From NCBI RefSeq assembly GCF_021462225.1, contig NC_061815.1, positions 45,295,986 through 45,359,985 of the forward strand: a stretch of 64,000 bases of DNA, in the 5' to 3' direction. This document shows positions 12,201 through 25,130 of this stretch, piece by piece (position 1 is the first letter of the stretch; each line of letters starts with the position of its first letter). A program made the position numbers and the translations under genes. The notes beneath the pieces were generated by a model. It was not told the origin of the DNA. It worked only from the letters and a program-made list of their open reading frames with translations, and ran no database searches. The stretch is from Girardinichthys multiradiatus (taxonomy: Eukaryota > Chordata > Actinopteri > Cyprinodontiformes > Goodeidae).

Positions 12201-12930
12201 TAATTCCTACGCAGAAATACTTATAAAAATGTTCCAAAAATAAACTGTGTGCAATTAGTTAGTTTATTGGTTGAACTTTAACAGGTGGTTTATTAGTTTT
12301 ATTCTTAACATTTCAATAGAGAAAATGATAAAATGATTTCTACTAAATGTCTGCACAGTTTAACAATTTTTTGGCTCACTCTAAAATTGTTAGATTCCTT
12401 CTGAAGACTAGATGCATCTCAATGTTCAGTCATTAATTGCATTAAGCTGTTCTCAAAGGTGCCGAAAACCACTTAGAAAACCTTTTTTTCTTCTGCTGCC
12501 AAATTTTCTCCTCTGTCCATCCCAAATCATGATTCCAAATGCAGGTTTTATGTGTGATTAAATGGGAATTATTGGCTGATTTCTTGCCATTCAGTGCTAC
12601 AGTTAAACCAGTTGGCCAGCAAAGAACACATTTTGTACTGGAATTGTACAGCTGGGCCATGTAAGACAGCGACTCGACATATGAAGGCGCATTATCTGTT
12701 TTTCTTTTACGTCTTCTGCTGCATGTTCTTTTTTTCTGGGACAACCCCAGATGTTGCAAAACCTCTTTAAAAATCACCTACATGTGAATGCAGCTTGATC
12801 ACGTAGGGGAGATTTCTCATTGTTAAGACACATTTTAACGTAAGGCAGTTCTAAAGCTACTGTCAAAGAGTTAGCCCTGTAATAAAACAATTGGGTTTAC
12901 TTTCAAAGTAATCCGGAGGTATCCATGGAT
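9261..12930. other. gene-free AT-rich desert with minor tandem repeats
   Basis: No coding signal is visible. A 14-bp unit (gcgtatattattat) is repeated three times at 9662-9703, with one mismatch in the first copy. An AACT run at 9983-10001 passes into an AATG run at 10008-10022. A GC-richer block at 10300-10560 carries a TAATTA homeodomain core at 10523-10528 and is a weak enhancer candidate. The rest is AT-rich sequence without recognisable content. Confidence 0.4.
9662..9703. repeat. 14-bp tandem repeat, three copies
   Basis: Three head-to-tail copies of gcgtatattattat; the first copy has gcga in place of gcgt. Followed at once by a partial fourth unit. Confidence 0.85.
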
Positions 12931-12944
12931 TGGAATGGGGTTTT

Positions 12945-13495
12945 AAGAACCAGCGTTGCAGCCTGTCTCAGTTTTAGTGAGAGCCGGGCGAAGGCATAGC
13001 AAACTAAGCAGCTGCTTAGGGCCTCTAAGCCATTAGGGGCCTCCCATAAATGCTTACATTTTAAATATCTAAACTTTTCATATTTGTTTATTGACAATGA
13101 AAATACCTTTAGATTTGATTCAGCAGTTTCAACATATATTAAAAGATTTTAAAACCGATTTAAGATTTAAAGTAATGAGAAAGTTTACTTTGTAGGAGTG
13201 CAAAGAATAATCTTTACTGTTTGATTGTTGTGTTACTGTAGTTACAATCTGATGCTACAGGTTTATTCTTCTCTTTGTGTTGGAGCTCAGTTTGTTCATA
13301 AATAAATCTCAGCAAATAATAACCAATTATCCGTGATTGCTTTTAATCTCAGCTAATTAAACTCGGGCCCCCTCTGCCTGATTTGACCAAATCTGTACTG
13401 AAACGCTGTCAGTTCTGGTGATGCTCTTCAGAGAAAGCGGGGACACAAATCAAATTCTGGTAAAGGCCCCATACCACCTTGGCCCAGGCCTGGTT
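12945..13495. repeat. probable decayed interspersed repeat
   Basis: The left side contains actaagcagctgcttagggc and ggggcctccc (12995-13045). The right side contains ggccccatacca and cccaggcctgg (13465-13490). The 'gccccc/gggcct' vocabulary recurs at 23301-23381 and resembles fish repeats derived from DNA transposons. No open frame and no clear inverted termini were found, so the family is unknown. Confidence 0.3.
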
Positions 13496-16074
13496 TTAGT
13501 TACTTCTGCTTTGATACAGTTCACCCAGTAAGGATACTGCCTCAGAACTTTGGCATTTTTCTGTTTGGCAAATGGTTAAGCACTTTAACAGAACAGGGCT
13601 GCAGAGCAGAACTTGGACTTTTTCTGCTTGTTCTGTTTTCTGTTTTGAAAGATGTTGATGGGGTCATGCATTTAATACTGAGTGTAGCACACATCACTAA
13701 CCTGGCTTACTGCTGTCCACACCAATAGGAACATCAAGATATTTTCCACTGCTCTTGTTTTTCTAATGTTTATTTTTGTTGCCTGCTTTTAGTTTCCCAT
13801 CACAGTTACAACAGTTAATTACCTTGTAATTTAACTTGTTAATTCTCAATACCAAAATGTCTGAAAATACCACCAGTGGTTCATGTAGCACAGTCTGAGA
13901 ATCATGTTGTTAAGCCATTATCTGCATGCTGAAAGGATCTTTAAGTAAAACTCCTCTCCCAGATGATTGCACACAATCACATTCAATAGTCTGACACTGA
14001 TTCCAACATGTTCCCCTTCATTATATTTGAGTCACTGACAGAGCTGAAATGGTTTGTTTCAATTATGGGAGTGAAACACAGCCGTGACATTTTATCTGGA
14101 GAAAACAAAACACAATATGTGTTCTTGCTTTATGACCCTTGTTATTTGTCCATTAGTTCCATGATGTTGTTAAATGGACCAGGAAGATTTTTTCCTTCAG
14201 TATGAAGACTGAAACTGTACAATAAGCATGAAAGCATCATAAAAGTTTTTTTTAATTTTCCCTCTAAACTCTAGTTTTCTATAAAGAGAGAAAAGAGAAA
14301 TTTGATTCAGGACTCCAGGCATGTCTTCTCATGTCACGGTACATATCTTGGTAAATGAAGACAAATGCATGTGTGAGCTCACCATGTTCCAGAGGAGCTT
14401 TCAACAAATTAATCACCTGCAATTCTATCCTTGTCCACTTGGGCGCCTGGCTGGTCCCTGATGTAGCATCTGCAGCGTAATGAGGGCCACATCAGTGAGC
14501 GCCCTTTACGAGTTGTGCATGCTCCTCCAAACGAGAGAAAATAAATGAGCGAGTGAAGCCATCTCTCTGGAGGCGCGTCGTTTTCTGGAGATGGTGTGGC
14601 GTGCTTTGACCTCCAGGATCACCCCTCTACCTCTCCATCCGCACATCAGGATTTCATTAAATGGTGAGCCGGACACCACAACCCCAACCCACCCCTTCCA
14701 CTTCACTCCATCATCACCCCCACTGCTTCTCCTTCCCCCCTTCTGCTCTCTTCTGCGCTACTTTGCTACCAAACCAAATGAGGAAATGGCTCGTCTGGTC
14801 GCTGACAGACCCCGAGTTGGGCCGTAAAGATAAATGACCCAAAGTATTAAAGTTTAACACGTTGACAAAACCCACCTGATCTGTGGGATTAATGCAACAA
14901 AAAATCCATCTGTGGAAAAAAGGAGGGGAGGGGGCTCTGTTGGGAGCAGTGCTGAAGACTCACTGGGGAGGAACAGGAGGGTACTGGGAAGGTCAAACTG
15001 AATTCAGAATTAGTGCAAATCCAACACTGAGAGGCAAAACTTAAGTTATGTAGACTTAAAATGAGGCTGTTCCTAAAGCCTGAATGCAACATTTGCAGCA
15101 CAAACATAAAGATGGACTTTAATTAAAGCCACACATATAGAGTCAAGTGAAATTTATTTATGAGCACAAATTAGAATATCTTGCCTCTTGTAGCCATTAT
15201 CCAAACCCCACAGGAAGTTGTCCATTTTGGATCAATGCCGCTATTTTCCCTTGTTTAGGCATGACATATCTGAGCAAACTCCTCCTACAGCTTACAGCCT
15301 TAAAAATGACTCAGTAAAATCTCAAGGCATTGGACATCAAAAACTATCAAAGGCTTTTTGCTGCATCAATGCGTGTGGGCGTAGCAACGTGGCGAATATC
15401 AATAGCTCAATGTTTGCATAAGGTTGGCTCTAAATCGCACATGCATGATTTGATTTGCTTTAAAATAGATATGAAGGATCTTCGTCAACCACCAAACAGC
15501 TCAATTGGATTACATTGGAATTCGGCTCAACCGCACCCCCTAAAATATTCCAAATGGCTAGCAGTGTTTGATTGGCACCACATTTTGTGTACTTCATTTT
15601 GGGTAGCTGTTCAACACATTGGTATGGTCAATTGATCACTTCACTAAATCTACATATCAGTACATCCAGAACCATCTGCTCACCTGACCATGGTCAAAAG
15701 GTCTCATATGTAAGAATGTACCAGTCCATTAATGTCCTGAAAACAGACAATAAGATCTTAAAATTGATTGTAAAATGGACAAGGGAGGCAGTGCAAAGAA
15801 GTGAAACCATGGCTGATATTGTCATGTTTTTGTGTGTCGGTCAGAGGTCATGCTGCAGATGACAAAAATACACGTCTTTTTTACAAGGGTTTGGTCTAGA
15901 TGTGATGGAGGCCTGAATCACTCAGAGTCCAAGGACAACAGAAAGGACCCGACCTTATCAAGGGCAATCAGTGTGATGTCAAAGACTACACCAAGGTGTT
16001 TTTGAAAAAGGTTTTTTGAAAGTGTCCCAAAGGCTTAGATCTTAAATATTTGTAGAATATTGAACAAGGATGTT

Positions 16075-16080
<6 letters not shown>
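13496..16080. other. gene-free stretch with one enhancer-like block at 14390-14620
   Basis: No gene is seen. The block at 14390-14620 is markedly GC-richer, repeat-free and CpG-containing (around gagcgccctttacgag and ggaggcgcgtcg), which in a gene desert next to a developmental regulator suggests conserved non-coding DNA. A C/T-rich tract at about 14660-14760 follows. Short ORFs here have no recognisable domains. Confidence 0.3.

Positions 16081-16142
<62 letters not shown>
16081..16142. repeat. A30 plus (TA)16 simple repeat
   Basis: Thirty A residues followed directly by sixteen TA units. It could be the decayed tail of a retroposed sequence that ends near 16080, but no target duplication or source gene could be identified. 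Confidence 0.95.
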
Positions 16143-16143
<1 letters not shown>

Positions 16144-16470
16144 TTATTGTAAACATTTACAAATGAGTTTAATGCACTTATCAGATGTGCAACTGTGGCT
16201 TCAAGCAATAGAACAATTAAAATTGAAGTTTTCCCTCATGTTTTATGTATTTATACGTTACTGGTCAATGAGCTCATCTGTTTCAGGTGTTTGAATCTTT
16301 GTCAAACATTAAAGATCATTCAAATCTGTATTTCAACAGAGTTGTCTATTACTTTCCTGTCAAACTCTTTTTCTTTAATATGTATTTAAATAAAACGATA
16401 GGTGGAAAATCCTGGGTAACAACCTTGATTTAAGTGTTCTACTATCAACCCAAGTACAAAAAAAAAAAAT

Positions 16471-16520
16471 AGATTACAGTTTACCACAGCCCTTGAGGAG
16501 GCTGTGGTAAACTGTAATCT
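16471..16520. repeat. perfect 50-bp hairpin (21-bp arms, 8-base loop)
   Basis: The left arm at 16471-16491 begins agattacagtttacc and ends acagcc. The right arm at 16500-16520 is its exact reverse complement. The loop, cttgagga, is at 16492-16499. A run of A before the left arm and tttt after the right arm would add three pairs after one mismatch. A transcript of either strand would form a very stable stem. It is not a member of any repeat I recognise and resembles no microRNA I know. Confidence 0.95.
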
Positions 16521-19500
16521 TTTTGAGCATCCTTGAAATGTTATGATCCCCAATTTAAAGCCACTAACCAAACTTTTCTGTAATATCAGTAGAACTCACT
16601 TTAGTTACAGTTGGTCACCTATAGAACATGTCATGGTCAGTTTTTCCCAATTGTTTTGTTATTAAGATGTAAATTGTAATTACTGCCCAAAACAAATTTT
16701 CATGTACATGTCTATGATGATGTCACATAAGGCTGTTAATTAGAGAACTTTTAAATACGTCCCTTTAATTTTTATTTTTTTATTATTCCGCTTTATTTGC
16801 ATACTTAAAAAAAAATCTCCCTCAAAGGTATTTGGAGGTATTCTGTACAGCTGCAGCAAAATGTTTCAGCCATATGTGAGAATAATGCATATTTTCAGTG
16901 GAAAACTGGAAAAAATAAAAGCCGCTGAAGCGATTTGTGAAGTGGACCATGGTAGATCTCTGAAGATCTGTTATCAAAGATCTTTAGAGATCCTTTAGAG
17001 CCAAGTTGTTATCGAAACCATGTGATCTAAATGATGCTTCCAGCAGAACTGCTGCATCACCTGCTACTTCCACTGAAAATGATCGCCAGGCACACTTACT
17101 TCTGCTTGTGCCTCTTATGATGTCATCGACCCCAATACCAGCAGAGCAGAATTAGCAGCTTATCTTGAGTGTACTTTGTTTAAATCTAAGTATTTTGTAT
17201 AGCCTGTAGGGAAAATGTATACTTCAACACGTTTTCTGTCAGTGTGCATTTGTTAGAGAAAAAAAGAAAACACACCACTGGAGTCAGTGTCATTGAAAAA
17301 AAAAAAAAAAAAATCTTATTCGAGCTTTAATGAGCAAAATGACTTCCAGCATGAAAACACCGAATTTTGTTCTGCTTTTGGAAATATTTGAAATAGATCT
17401 GATAATAAAGTGAATTTATGAAGCAGCAGATAAATGAAAGGCTCTAAAGATCACACACTCCCAGTATGTGATTAGAAAATAGGCAAATTCTAAATTGAAT
17501 ATAAACAGTCAAAAGGACACTTAAAAAGTTAAGAGTTAATAGGCTCTAGCTCTGTTGTTAGAGGTTTCACAGTTAGCAGATTATGTGGTGCAGGTGAGGA
17601 CGTCTGGGCTGGGTATAAAAAGAGGATCAACCAAGAAAAAAAGTATTTCTGGCTTAAAAGAATTTACCTTAACTCATTTATCATTTGCCCTACATTAAAT
17701 TATTCGAAGATCAAGGGAACCAAATCACTGCATTTGATTGTCTAAACCTCAGATGCCATGATGCCATGATCACACGCATGAAGAACCTGGAAAAATCAAA
17801 GTGACTCTTAGCTGTCAATGCATTTATGTTACCTCAATCTGCATTTACACACACAGTTAAATTTTCAGAATTATCAGGATGAAAGCTCATCAGAAATGAA
17901 CAGGTAAGGTAAGAAAGACTATGCAAGATGTTTATCTGTTATTTAAGCAAACATGTCTGTGGCAGTTGTGTAGATGAAGCTTTTCACCAGGTGCCTAAAT
18001 GTCTTTGCTGGACTTTTTAGATCACTAGAACTTCTCAGGCCATGCAACCAATATCCATGCCACTTCAAAATATGAACGTTTTATGCTCCAAAATGTTTAG
18101 GTTTCACATTTGTCGATACATATCAGTTTTTTACATGAATCTTATTTTTCTCTTTTAGATGTTAGAAAAGCTCTAAAATAATTTATCGTAAGTTTAACGT
18201 TTTAACATTTAGACTATTGTGGCATAATTGCCTAAATCTGCTTCTGGTCTCAGTGAAGCCGCGACGCCTGTTGCTTTATACTCAACACATACCAAAACCT
18301 GCACTGGATGCTCTTTGCTACAATAACATCCATGTGTGAATTCCAGGATGAAGCTGTATTTGGAATGTTGTGATGATGAACCAGGAGGGATTTTATAGAA
18401 ACTTATGATGGAGCAATTTCAAAGCCTTGTTAAGCAAATGCAGCATCGATAAAATAATCTACGTACCTGAGACTGGAAAATTATTTTAATTACTATTATC
18501 CATCATTATGCCCAATGTCAATAGTTTGTATCATACCTGACTTTTTTATTTTGTTGTACGTGCTATATTACAATGAACAATCCCTACTTATTAAGGATCA
18601 GCTTTACAGCAAAGAAAATGCGCTCTTTAAAAAAATTTCGAATATGTGCTAAACCCTGAAATGTGAAGCTGTCTTTAACAGAATGATATGTTTGAACCAC
18701 TGAATGTGAAAACAACCCCAGCAGCAAAGATTTTTAAATTATCTTCAAAAACAGGGCACATTTTGGTCTTTCTCTTTTCTAAAGAATGTGGTTTAGAAAA
18801 AAGAAATACAATCCATTTTCCCTTGACTGTGTAACCTTAGTTCACACCAAGTACGTTCCGTTTCTGCTCCACCATCCATCCCATATTGTGCCGTGCAGCC
18901 GTTCATGCATCATTCATGCGTCTGACAACAGCTCCGTCATCCGTGAATTTTACCCCTGTTGAAATTCAGGTGTTTGTGCTCCATCATCCGTCAAGAATAG
19001 ACTCAATCCGTATATCTGACGACGGAGGAGGGCTCTCAGTCATGCGGCCAGAGTGAATTATCACATTGACTAGAATGGTATCTATTTGCGTTGGAGAGAA
19101 AAATGCATGAATGACAGAGTCAGTGTGAATTTACCGTAACATAACATAGACCCGATGTTATACAAACTCCGTCCGTGATTGCATAATCAGCTTTCCGTGA
19201 TATTTCCTCCCTCAGAAGCTCTGGCTGGCAAGGAGCTGTGCTGAGTGTAGAGACACAGAAATGCAGAACCTCAGAACCCCGCAAGCATCCATGTCCAACT
19301 GGGTAAAAGAGATGCCTGATCACCCCTATAGATTTAGATGCCATATGTTTGTTTTTATGCTTTGGTATTTTTAAAGATTTTGCTTTGCTTTTTCCTACAC
19401 GCTGTGGACATGGATCTACATCATTTAGCAACTTTCTTGAAGAAAATTCCAGTCATATCTGAGCTGGCTCCAAATGCAAAGTAAGAAACCATGAAGACAT

Positions 19501-22340
19501 TCAATGTGAGTGAATCAACTGACTGACTTTTGGACCAGAGCATGCATTTGTTCTTGTGTTGAAATCTAAGGGATCAAAGATGGTTTGGAGACTTTGAATT
19601 CCTCCTTATTCCTTTCTTTCCACCCTGGGATTAACATTATGTCTTAGGGCTCAGGGTTCTAGGCCTTAAACTTCCCTGACTCATCAGTTTAATTAATATT
19701 TTCAATGTTGAGTTCTCCAGCCATATACTTTTCATTTTAACTACAAAAAGTACTATTTAGATTGGAATTAGCAATAGCATCTTTAGTTTATAGATTTTGT
19801 TTTTAGACTTATTTATTTGTAAGCATAAACATAGTATATTGTAGCATTGTCTTGCTAAACAATATTGAGGTGCAACTATACCCAATTGATGTCTGACTTA
19901 CATGTATGTTAAGAAACTTTTCAGTCAGTTGTAATTGACAGATTTGGAGAGAAATGCTGCTGTGATGTTGCATTGAGGTTCATTAACCCTTTCATTCATG
20001 CAGAGCTATTCAAAATGATTTACTACCATGTAAACCTTTTCATTAGAGTCTGGCGTGCCACTCCATAAGCTGCCACCTACTGGGCATCCAGTGAAAGTTC
20101 AGGAAAGGAATTCTTCCATCTCACATGGTCAGCTGTTAGCCAGAAATGGCAAGCGCCTCATAAAATCTTGCCCGTCCTTCCTACAAGTTATAATTTATAA
20201 AAAATTTGAAGTATTTGTCTCTCATTGTTTGGAAATTTCATTTGATCATGTGGACATTGTGCATCACTGGTTATATTTTAACAACTGTAACTGTTTCTGC
20301 AGTAAAGATATATATTTTTATTAGAATATAACTTAACTTTTTTATGGGTAAACAATGTTATTGCAGGTCAGTTCAAATGTTTGAGTTAAAGTGAGTGTCT
20401 CTATGTTTGTAAGGCTGTATTGAAGAATGAAGACCTGGGGGGAGGCTAATGTAGCAAATATTCAAGTCAAACAAAGATTATGATAGTGACAGGGAATATA
20501 AAGGAAAATTAAGAAAAAGAAAATATGTTCAAAAAAGTTTAAATATATTTTTACATGTCTGAAGATTTTCAATATTATCTTACATTATGCAGGAAAGGGT
20601 GAGGATGAAGAATGATCTGTTCTCCGTCTGACTGATTTACAGTTCAGACTTGATTCCTGTTGCTCATGCAGAAAAGAACCCGACAACAGCTGATACTTTG
20701 CACGAAGGACGAAGACGGATGTTTGTATTGTCAGCTGCTAAATAGCAAGCAAACCTCTTTCCGTGATTTTTTAATGATTTGTTTGCTAAATTAAGATTTG
20801 AAATAACTAATTAGCAAACCACGTTATTCTATTTTCAGAATACTGACATCATAGATCCATAGTAAAGTTTCTAAAATTGAAAGCACTCAGTATGCAAGTG
20901 CAAAGAGTTATTTAATACTTTTGAAAACAATGTGTCTACTTATGACTAATATGCTACAACGTGTGTTAAAGACTTCTCATTATCTATCATTCAGCTGAAA
21001 GGGAAAATGTTTAATCATCTCCAGCAGAGACAACAGATGTAAAAAGCATTTGTTGTAAATCTTTGGTGTTTGCTTTACCTTTCTGGACACCTACAGGGAG
21101 GAAGACACTCACAGAGGATAATCTGACTGCCAGAAGGTTTAGTCATTTTTAAAAACATGAATGTAAATAAATGTGTCCTTGTGATTAGGAGCTGATTTGA
21201 AATATGCAGAGTCCTGCTCCAGAAAACACAACTTGAAGCAGCAGGATAAAACAAACGGTAAGAATTATTGGCAGTCACGTCATTTTCTGGCTGAGCTGTG
21301 AAATGCTTTCATGGCGTCCTGAATGTGTCCACATTAGTGAAATATAAGCTTTTAAACTGTTCTGAGGAGCACTAGAACATGTTTAAATGTTTCCAGCCAG
21401 CTGGTAAATCATTATTATTGGGTCTTATTTTTCATAAAAGCTTAGGATAAAGGTTCATCCTTCTGAAAGACATTTCTTTTTTTACCCTCAAGTGTTCAAA
21501 TTATGGTATAAAATCTCATAAACCCCAAATGTTTTACACTGCTTTTCAAAAACAGTTCTAGGCATTAGAGCTTGTTTTTAATGATGCCAATTAATCTGAT
21601 GAGAAACAGATATGCTGGAGCTCTTGCAGGTCATTAGGCCTTTTTATTCTTTAAAATTACGGTGGTTTGTGCAAAAAGTAATACAGACTTTAACAGATCT
21701 TTTCACAGTTAAGCTACAGAAAATACATTCTGATTTAATTAAATGAGTGCCTGTTCCTTCCTTCTGGCCTTCTTTATCTCTCTGATGGAAAGATGTAATG
21801 AACAGGAAAAAAAAAGAAAATTGGAAAAGGGGAAAAAAACTGTCAGGAATCATAAATATTAACGGAGTGAAAACACTAAGTGAGGTCTTGGCTCAATATG
21901 AGTCCATAACTTACTTGGATGCAGAAGTTCATAAATATAAAGAAAAAGCTCACACTCCGTTGCGGCCATGAGCAATGAATCCTCAGAGAAGAACTCCTGC
22001 AGACCCCAAATGTCTGAGCTTTTGTATCTGTGTTTTATTTTTCTTTCTCAAATCAGTGGAAGATGGATGTTGATCCTTAAAAAGCCAAACTGGCATCCAT
22101 CAATGATTCAGAACACGAGAAGCAAGGAGCACAGTGTGACCCAGTGGGTCCTTCTTCTTGTCATGCACATCATCTGCAGCTTAGGTTAATCAGTGTCGAA
22201 AATAATGAAACATCTCTTCTGGGTGCTGGAGGTGCTGACCTTTCAGTGGTTTTTTTCACTGCAAAGCAACTTCCAGGTATTTAAGCTGCTCTGATGTTTG
22301 CATAGACCAGTTCTGTTTAAAACAAATTTGACAGCGTCAT
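16521..22340. other. gene-free stretch
   Basis: AT-rich, with an A run at 17298-17313. The segment at about 18835-19140 is GC-richer, begins ttagttcacaccaagtacg and ends gtcagtgtgaatttaccg; its opposed 'gttcaca / tgtgaa' ends hint at a decayed non-autonomous DNA transposon, but I cannot prove it. No exon or RNA gene is recognised elsewhere. Confidence 0.35.
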
Positions 22341-22430
22341 CCATACTTATTGGCACCCTTTGTAAAAATCTGTAAATCCTTAAAATAATTAAGTTTTTTT
22401 TTTCAGTTGAACAATCCCACCCTGGAAAGG
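22340..22430. mobile_element. Tc1-like terminal-repeat relic
   Basis: The stretch tattggcaccctttgtaaaa ... cttaaaataattaag ... cagttgaacaatccc aligns by eye with 24335-24415 (ctggcacctctggtaaagaa ... ctttaaataaactcag ... cagtagaacaatcc). The two are copies of the same sequence, which I take to be the end region of a Tc1-type element. No transposase is present. Confidence 0.45.
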
Positions 22431-23300
22431 AAAAATGTGCATTTACCATCCTCCTCCCTGTGTGTGGTGCCAAGATGAACTTGGGTGCTCATCCAGCCAC
22501 GTTTGTTACAGATCCAGATTAAATGTGTTAATTCAGGTCAGATTTAGGCATTAGTCCATTCCCAACTAATTAAGATCAACACACATCTGTCTAATTCGAA
22601 TGGCATGTCCTTTTGTGTTTCCCATTTTGAAAAGTGACAAGGAAACAGTAATTCAGGGATGACTAAGTAAAGGTTCATTTTCACTCCAACACATTTTGAA
22701 AAATGAGAGTATAAATCAAAAACAACACAAATCTCACAATGGTAATTTTCTCTTACTGAATAAATGCATTCAAATAAATTGTTTGATATTCCTAAATTAT
22801 GTTGATGTGGTATTATGATACTGTTATTAAAGATTGTTCCTAAAGAGATATTAAAGGAGACTGTTTTTTACAAGTATAACATAAATTTGTCTTTTTCTCT
22901 GCTCTTTAAGTGTTTCTTAAACAGTGGTAGCAATATATTCACATGTATAAATTAAACAATCATAAGAGCATCTTATATTAAAAGTCTAAAGTCATCTGAC
23001 AAGGGCAGTGAAAACAACAATAAAGATATTTTCTGTGGATTTGTTAAGAAAATACATTTTGTTCAAACTAAAGCTGCGGAGCTTTTAATGAGCTTTCAGA
23101 ACTTTAAATTATTCTGTCTACATTCTTATAAATATAGGTTTTCATCTTTATATCAACAAAAAAAAACTTAACTTTTAGATACTTTTAGTCATTTTAAGCT
23201 TAGGTAAATAATATGAAGGCTTGTAAACCAGATTTGGGGTAACATGAAATGTATAGTTGTGTTTTGCAGAAAAATAATCAACCATTGACAAAATTAAAGG
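22431..23300. other. gene-free AT-rich stretch
   Basis: May contain further remnants of the Tc1-like relic to its left (22640-22720). No coding sequence or clear repeat boundary was found. Confidence 0.35.
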
Positions 23301-23381
23301 CAGAACCGGTAAGCACCACTGGAGGTGGGCCCCAAAAAAGAAATTCTGCTCAGGGCGTCATACAAGCTTGAGCCGGTTCTG
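23301..23381. repeat. 81-bp miniature element with 9-bp perfect inverted ends
   Basis: CAGAACCGG at 23301-23309 is matched by its reverse complement CCGGTTCTG at 23373-23381. Inside lie ggtgggcccc and gctcagggcg, similar in vocabulary to the repeat at 12945-13495. Non-coding. It may be a solo end or a MITE. Confidence 0.5.
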
Positions 23382-23679
23382 GTTACAACACATGGGTGAC
23401 TGGGAGATTCTCAAATTAAATCAGGGTCATTCTGAGATGTTCTGTTGTGCTTTTGTATGTTGTCCAAATGCTGTAAGTCAATAAATTTTGTACATTTTTT
23501 CTGTTTCAGACCTGCAATCAGTATTTTTTCAAATGAGATCACGTCACTTCTGATCCCAGAACTCACAAGGGCCTCAGAATCTAAAATCTCTGGTTTCATT
23601 CTCCATGCTTTCAGCAACTTTTAAAACAACATTGAAAGAAAAAAGTAATAAATACTGGAATGCATCAGTCAACTCTGTG

Positions 23680-24170
23680 TGCCGTTTATGCTTCCAGAGG
23701 ATCGACAGTCTGTGTGCATCCTCCATGACACACCCCTCAGTGACCACATCCGGCAAAAGCAGCCGCAGATTAAAATGATATGGAGATTATCGGGACAAAA
23801 AGCCTTCCAGCTTGTCACGGGATGCGGAGCGTATTGTACATCCACATGTATTGAACACAAACCTGTCACCGTCTGTGACAGCCCCATTCATCACACACAA
23901 AGCCAATCCTGTCAGCAGCACAATGCCTTCTATCTGTCCCTCCTCCCTCCTCCCTTCTAAGTGACAGCATGGAAATGAACATTAGGACACCCGGGTGTAT
24001 ATTGAAATTATTTGTTTTTCCACCTCCCACTGAAGCCAATTTCCAGAGGCTAATAAACCTGGGAATCATTTTGCCCGAGTAAAGGGGGTGGCTGTGAAAA
24101 TATCATGAGGTCCCAGGGGTGTTTGTCACTGAAGCTGGTCAATCTGCTGTTGCAAAGCCTAAAGAATGAA
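23680..24170. promoter_or_regulatory. repeat-free GC-balanced block, candidate enhancer
   Basis: About 490 bases without simple repeats or transposon signatures between AT-rich flanks, carrying cacgggatgcggagcg and acacccgggtgtat (an inverted ACACCCGGGTGT near 23987-23998). All short ORFs here overlap on both strands and have no domain. The regulatory reading is an inference from composition and from the gene-desert setting. Confidence 0.28.
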
Positions 24171-24327
24171 TTTATCATTTCTGTTATAAAAATATTTGCC
24201 CAACAGAGTTGGTGGGAAGTCCAGCAAATAATGTCAACAGAAAGAACTGCTAATCAGTAGATTCAAGAAAATGGGTAATCAAACATGTACAGATGAGTGA
24301 AAGTCAATGAGGAATTATTTACAGGAC

Positions 24328-25130
24328 CGGCACATTTACTGGCACCTCTGGTAAAGAATAAATAAAACCCTTTAAATAAACTCAGTTTTTATTGCAGTAG
24401 AACAATCCTTCTTCTTTTTGTTTGGACTTTTTCCTTCCTGGGGTCACCAAAGTGAGTCATCTGTCTCCATCTAATCCTATCATCTGCACCTTCTTCTCTC
24501 ACATTAACTACCTTCATGTCCTCTTTCACTCCATCCATAAATCCCCTCGCTGGTCCAGCCTCAGCCTCCTTCTACTGATATTCTTACTATCCCTCCTCTT
24601 TACATGCCCAAACCATCTCAGTCTGGCCTCTGTGACTTTATCTCTAACATGAGTGTCCCTCCGATGGACTCATTCCTGGTCCTATCCATCCTCATCACTC
24701 TTGAAGAGAACCTCAGCATCTTCATCTCTGGTATCTCCAGCTCTGCCTCCTCTTTTCCTTGTCCTATTGTAGTAAAATAATTCTATCCTTTAAAATTCAG
24801 AAAAATACATCCATGTTAAGAAATATATTTTTTAAAATAAAATCGCAATCATTGGTTTCTCTCACAATCCCTTTAAAATAAACTGGCAAATAGGAGTTGT
24901 ATAAAGTTTTAACAGTGGTGCCAATAATTATCCCACCGGAGATTTTGTTTAAAAACAATTGTTTCTTTATCTGATATTTTACCATACTGAATAAATGCAG
25001 TCAGTCTGCAGATTGGATTTTTCAAATTCAAATTGGTTGGTGTGAGATTCTGCTTCTGCAATAAAAGGTGGATTAATTTCAAGGCTTCTTACACATCTTC
25101 ACCAGTGGTGTCAATAAATGGGCCTTGACT
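24328..25130. mobile_element. Tc1-like relic with internal LINE fragment
   Basis: The left end region (24335-24415) matches the relic at 22340-22430. The right part has aacagtggtgccaataatta (about 24910) and accagtggtgtcaataaatg (about 25100), the inverse form of the 'ggcacc' end motif. The middle is occupied by a LINE coding remnant (24420-24770). No intact transposase remains. The outer boundaries are approximate. Confidence 0.4.
24420..24770 (-). mobile_element. LINE ORF2 C-terminal remnant (antisense)
   Basis: Read on the minus strand, this C/T-rich block (accttcatgtcctctttcac, accatctcagtctggcctct, gaacctcagcatcttcatct) corresponds to the end of a fish LINE polymerase ORF in which a variable RLRWFGH-like region precedes a GRPKRR-type basic stretch. 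In-frame stops are frequent. The clade (RTE-like or other) cannot be fixed by eye. Confidence 0.45.

Noticed and set aside
12442..12777. 111-codon minus-strand ORF
   Set aside because: Basic, Lys/Arg-rich translation of A/T-rich DNA without any recognisable domain.
16081..16142. Poly(A) tail of a processed pseudogene
   Set aside because: No gene-like sequence precedes it and no target duplication was found; treated as a simple repeat.
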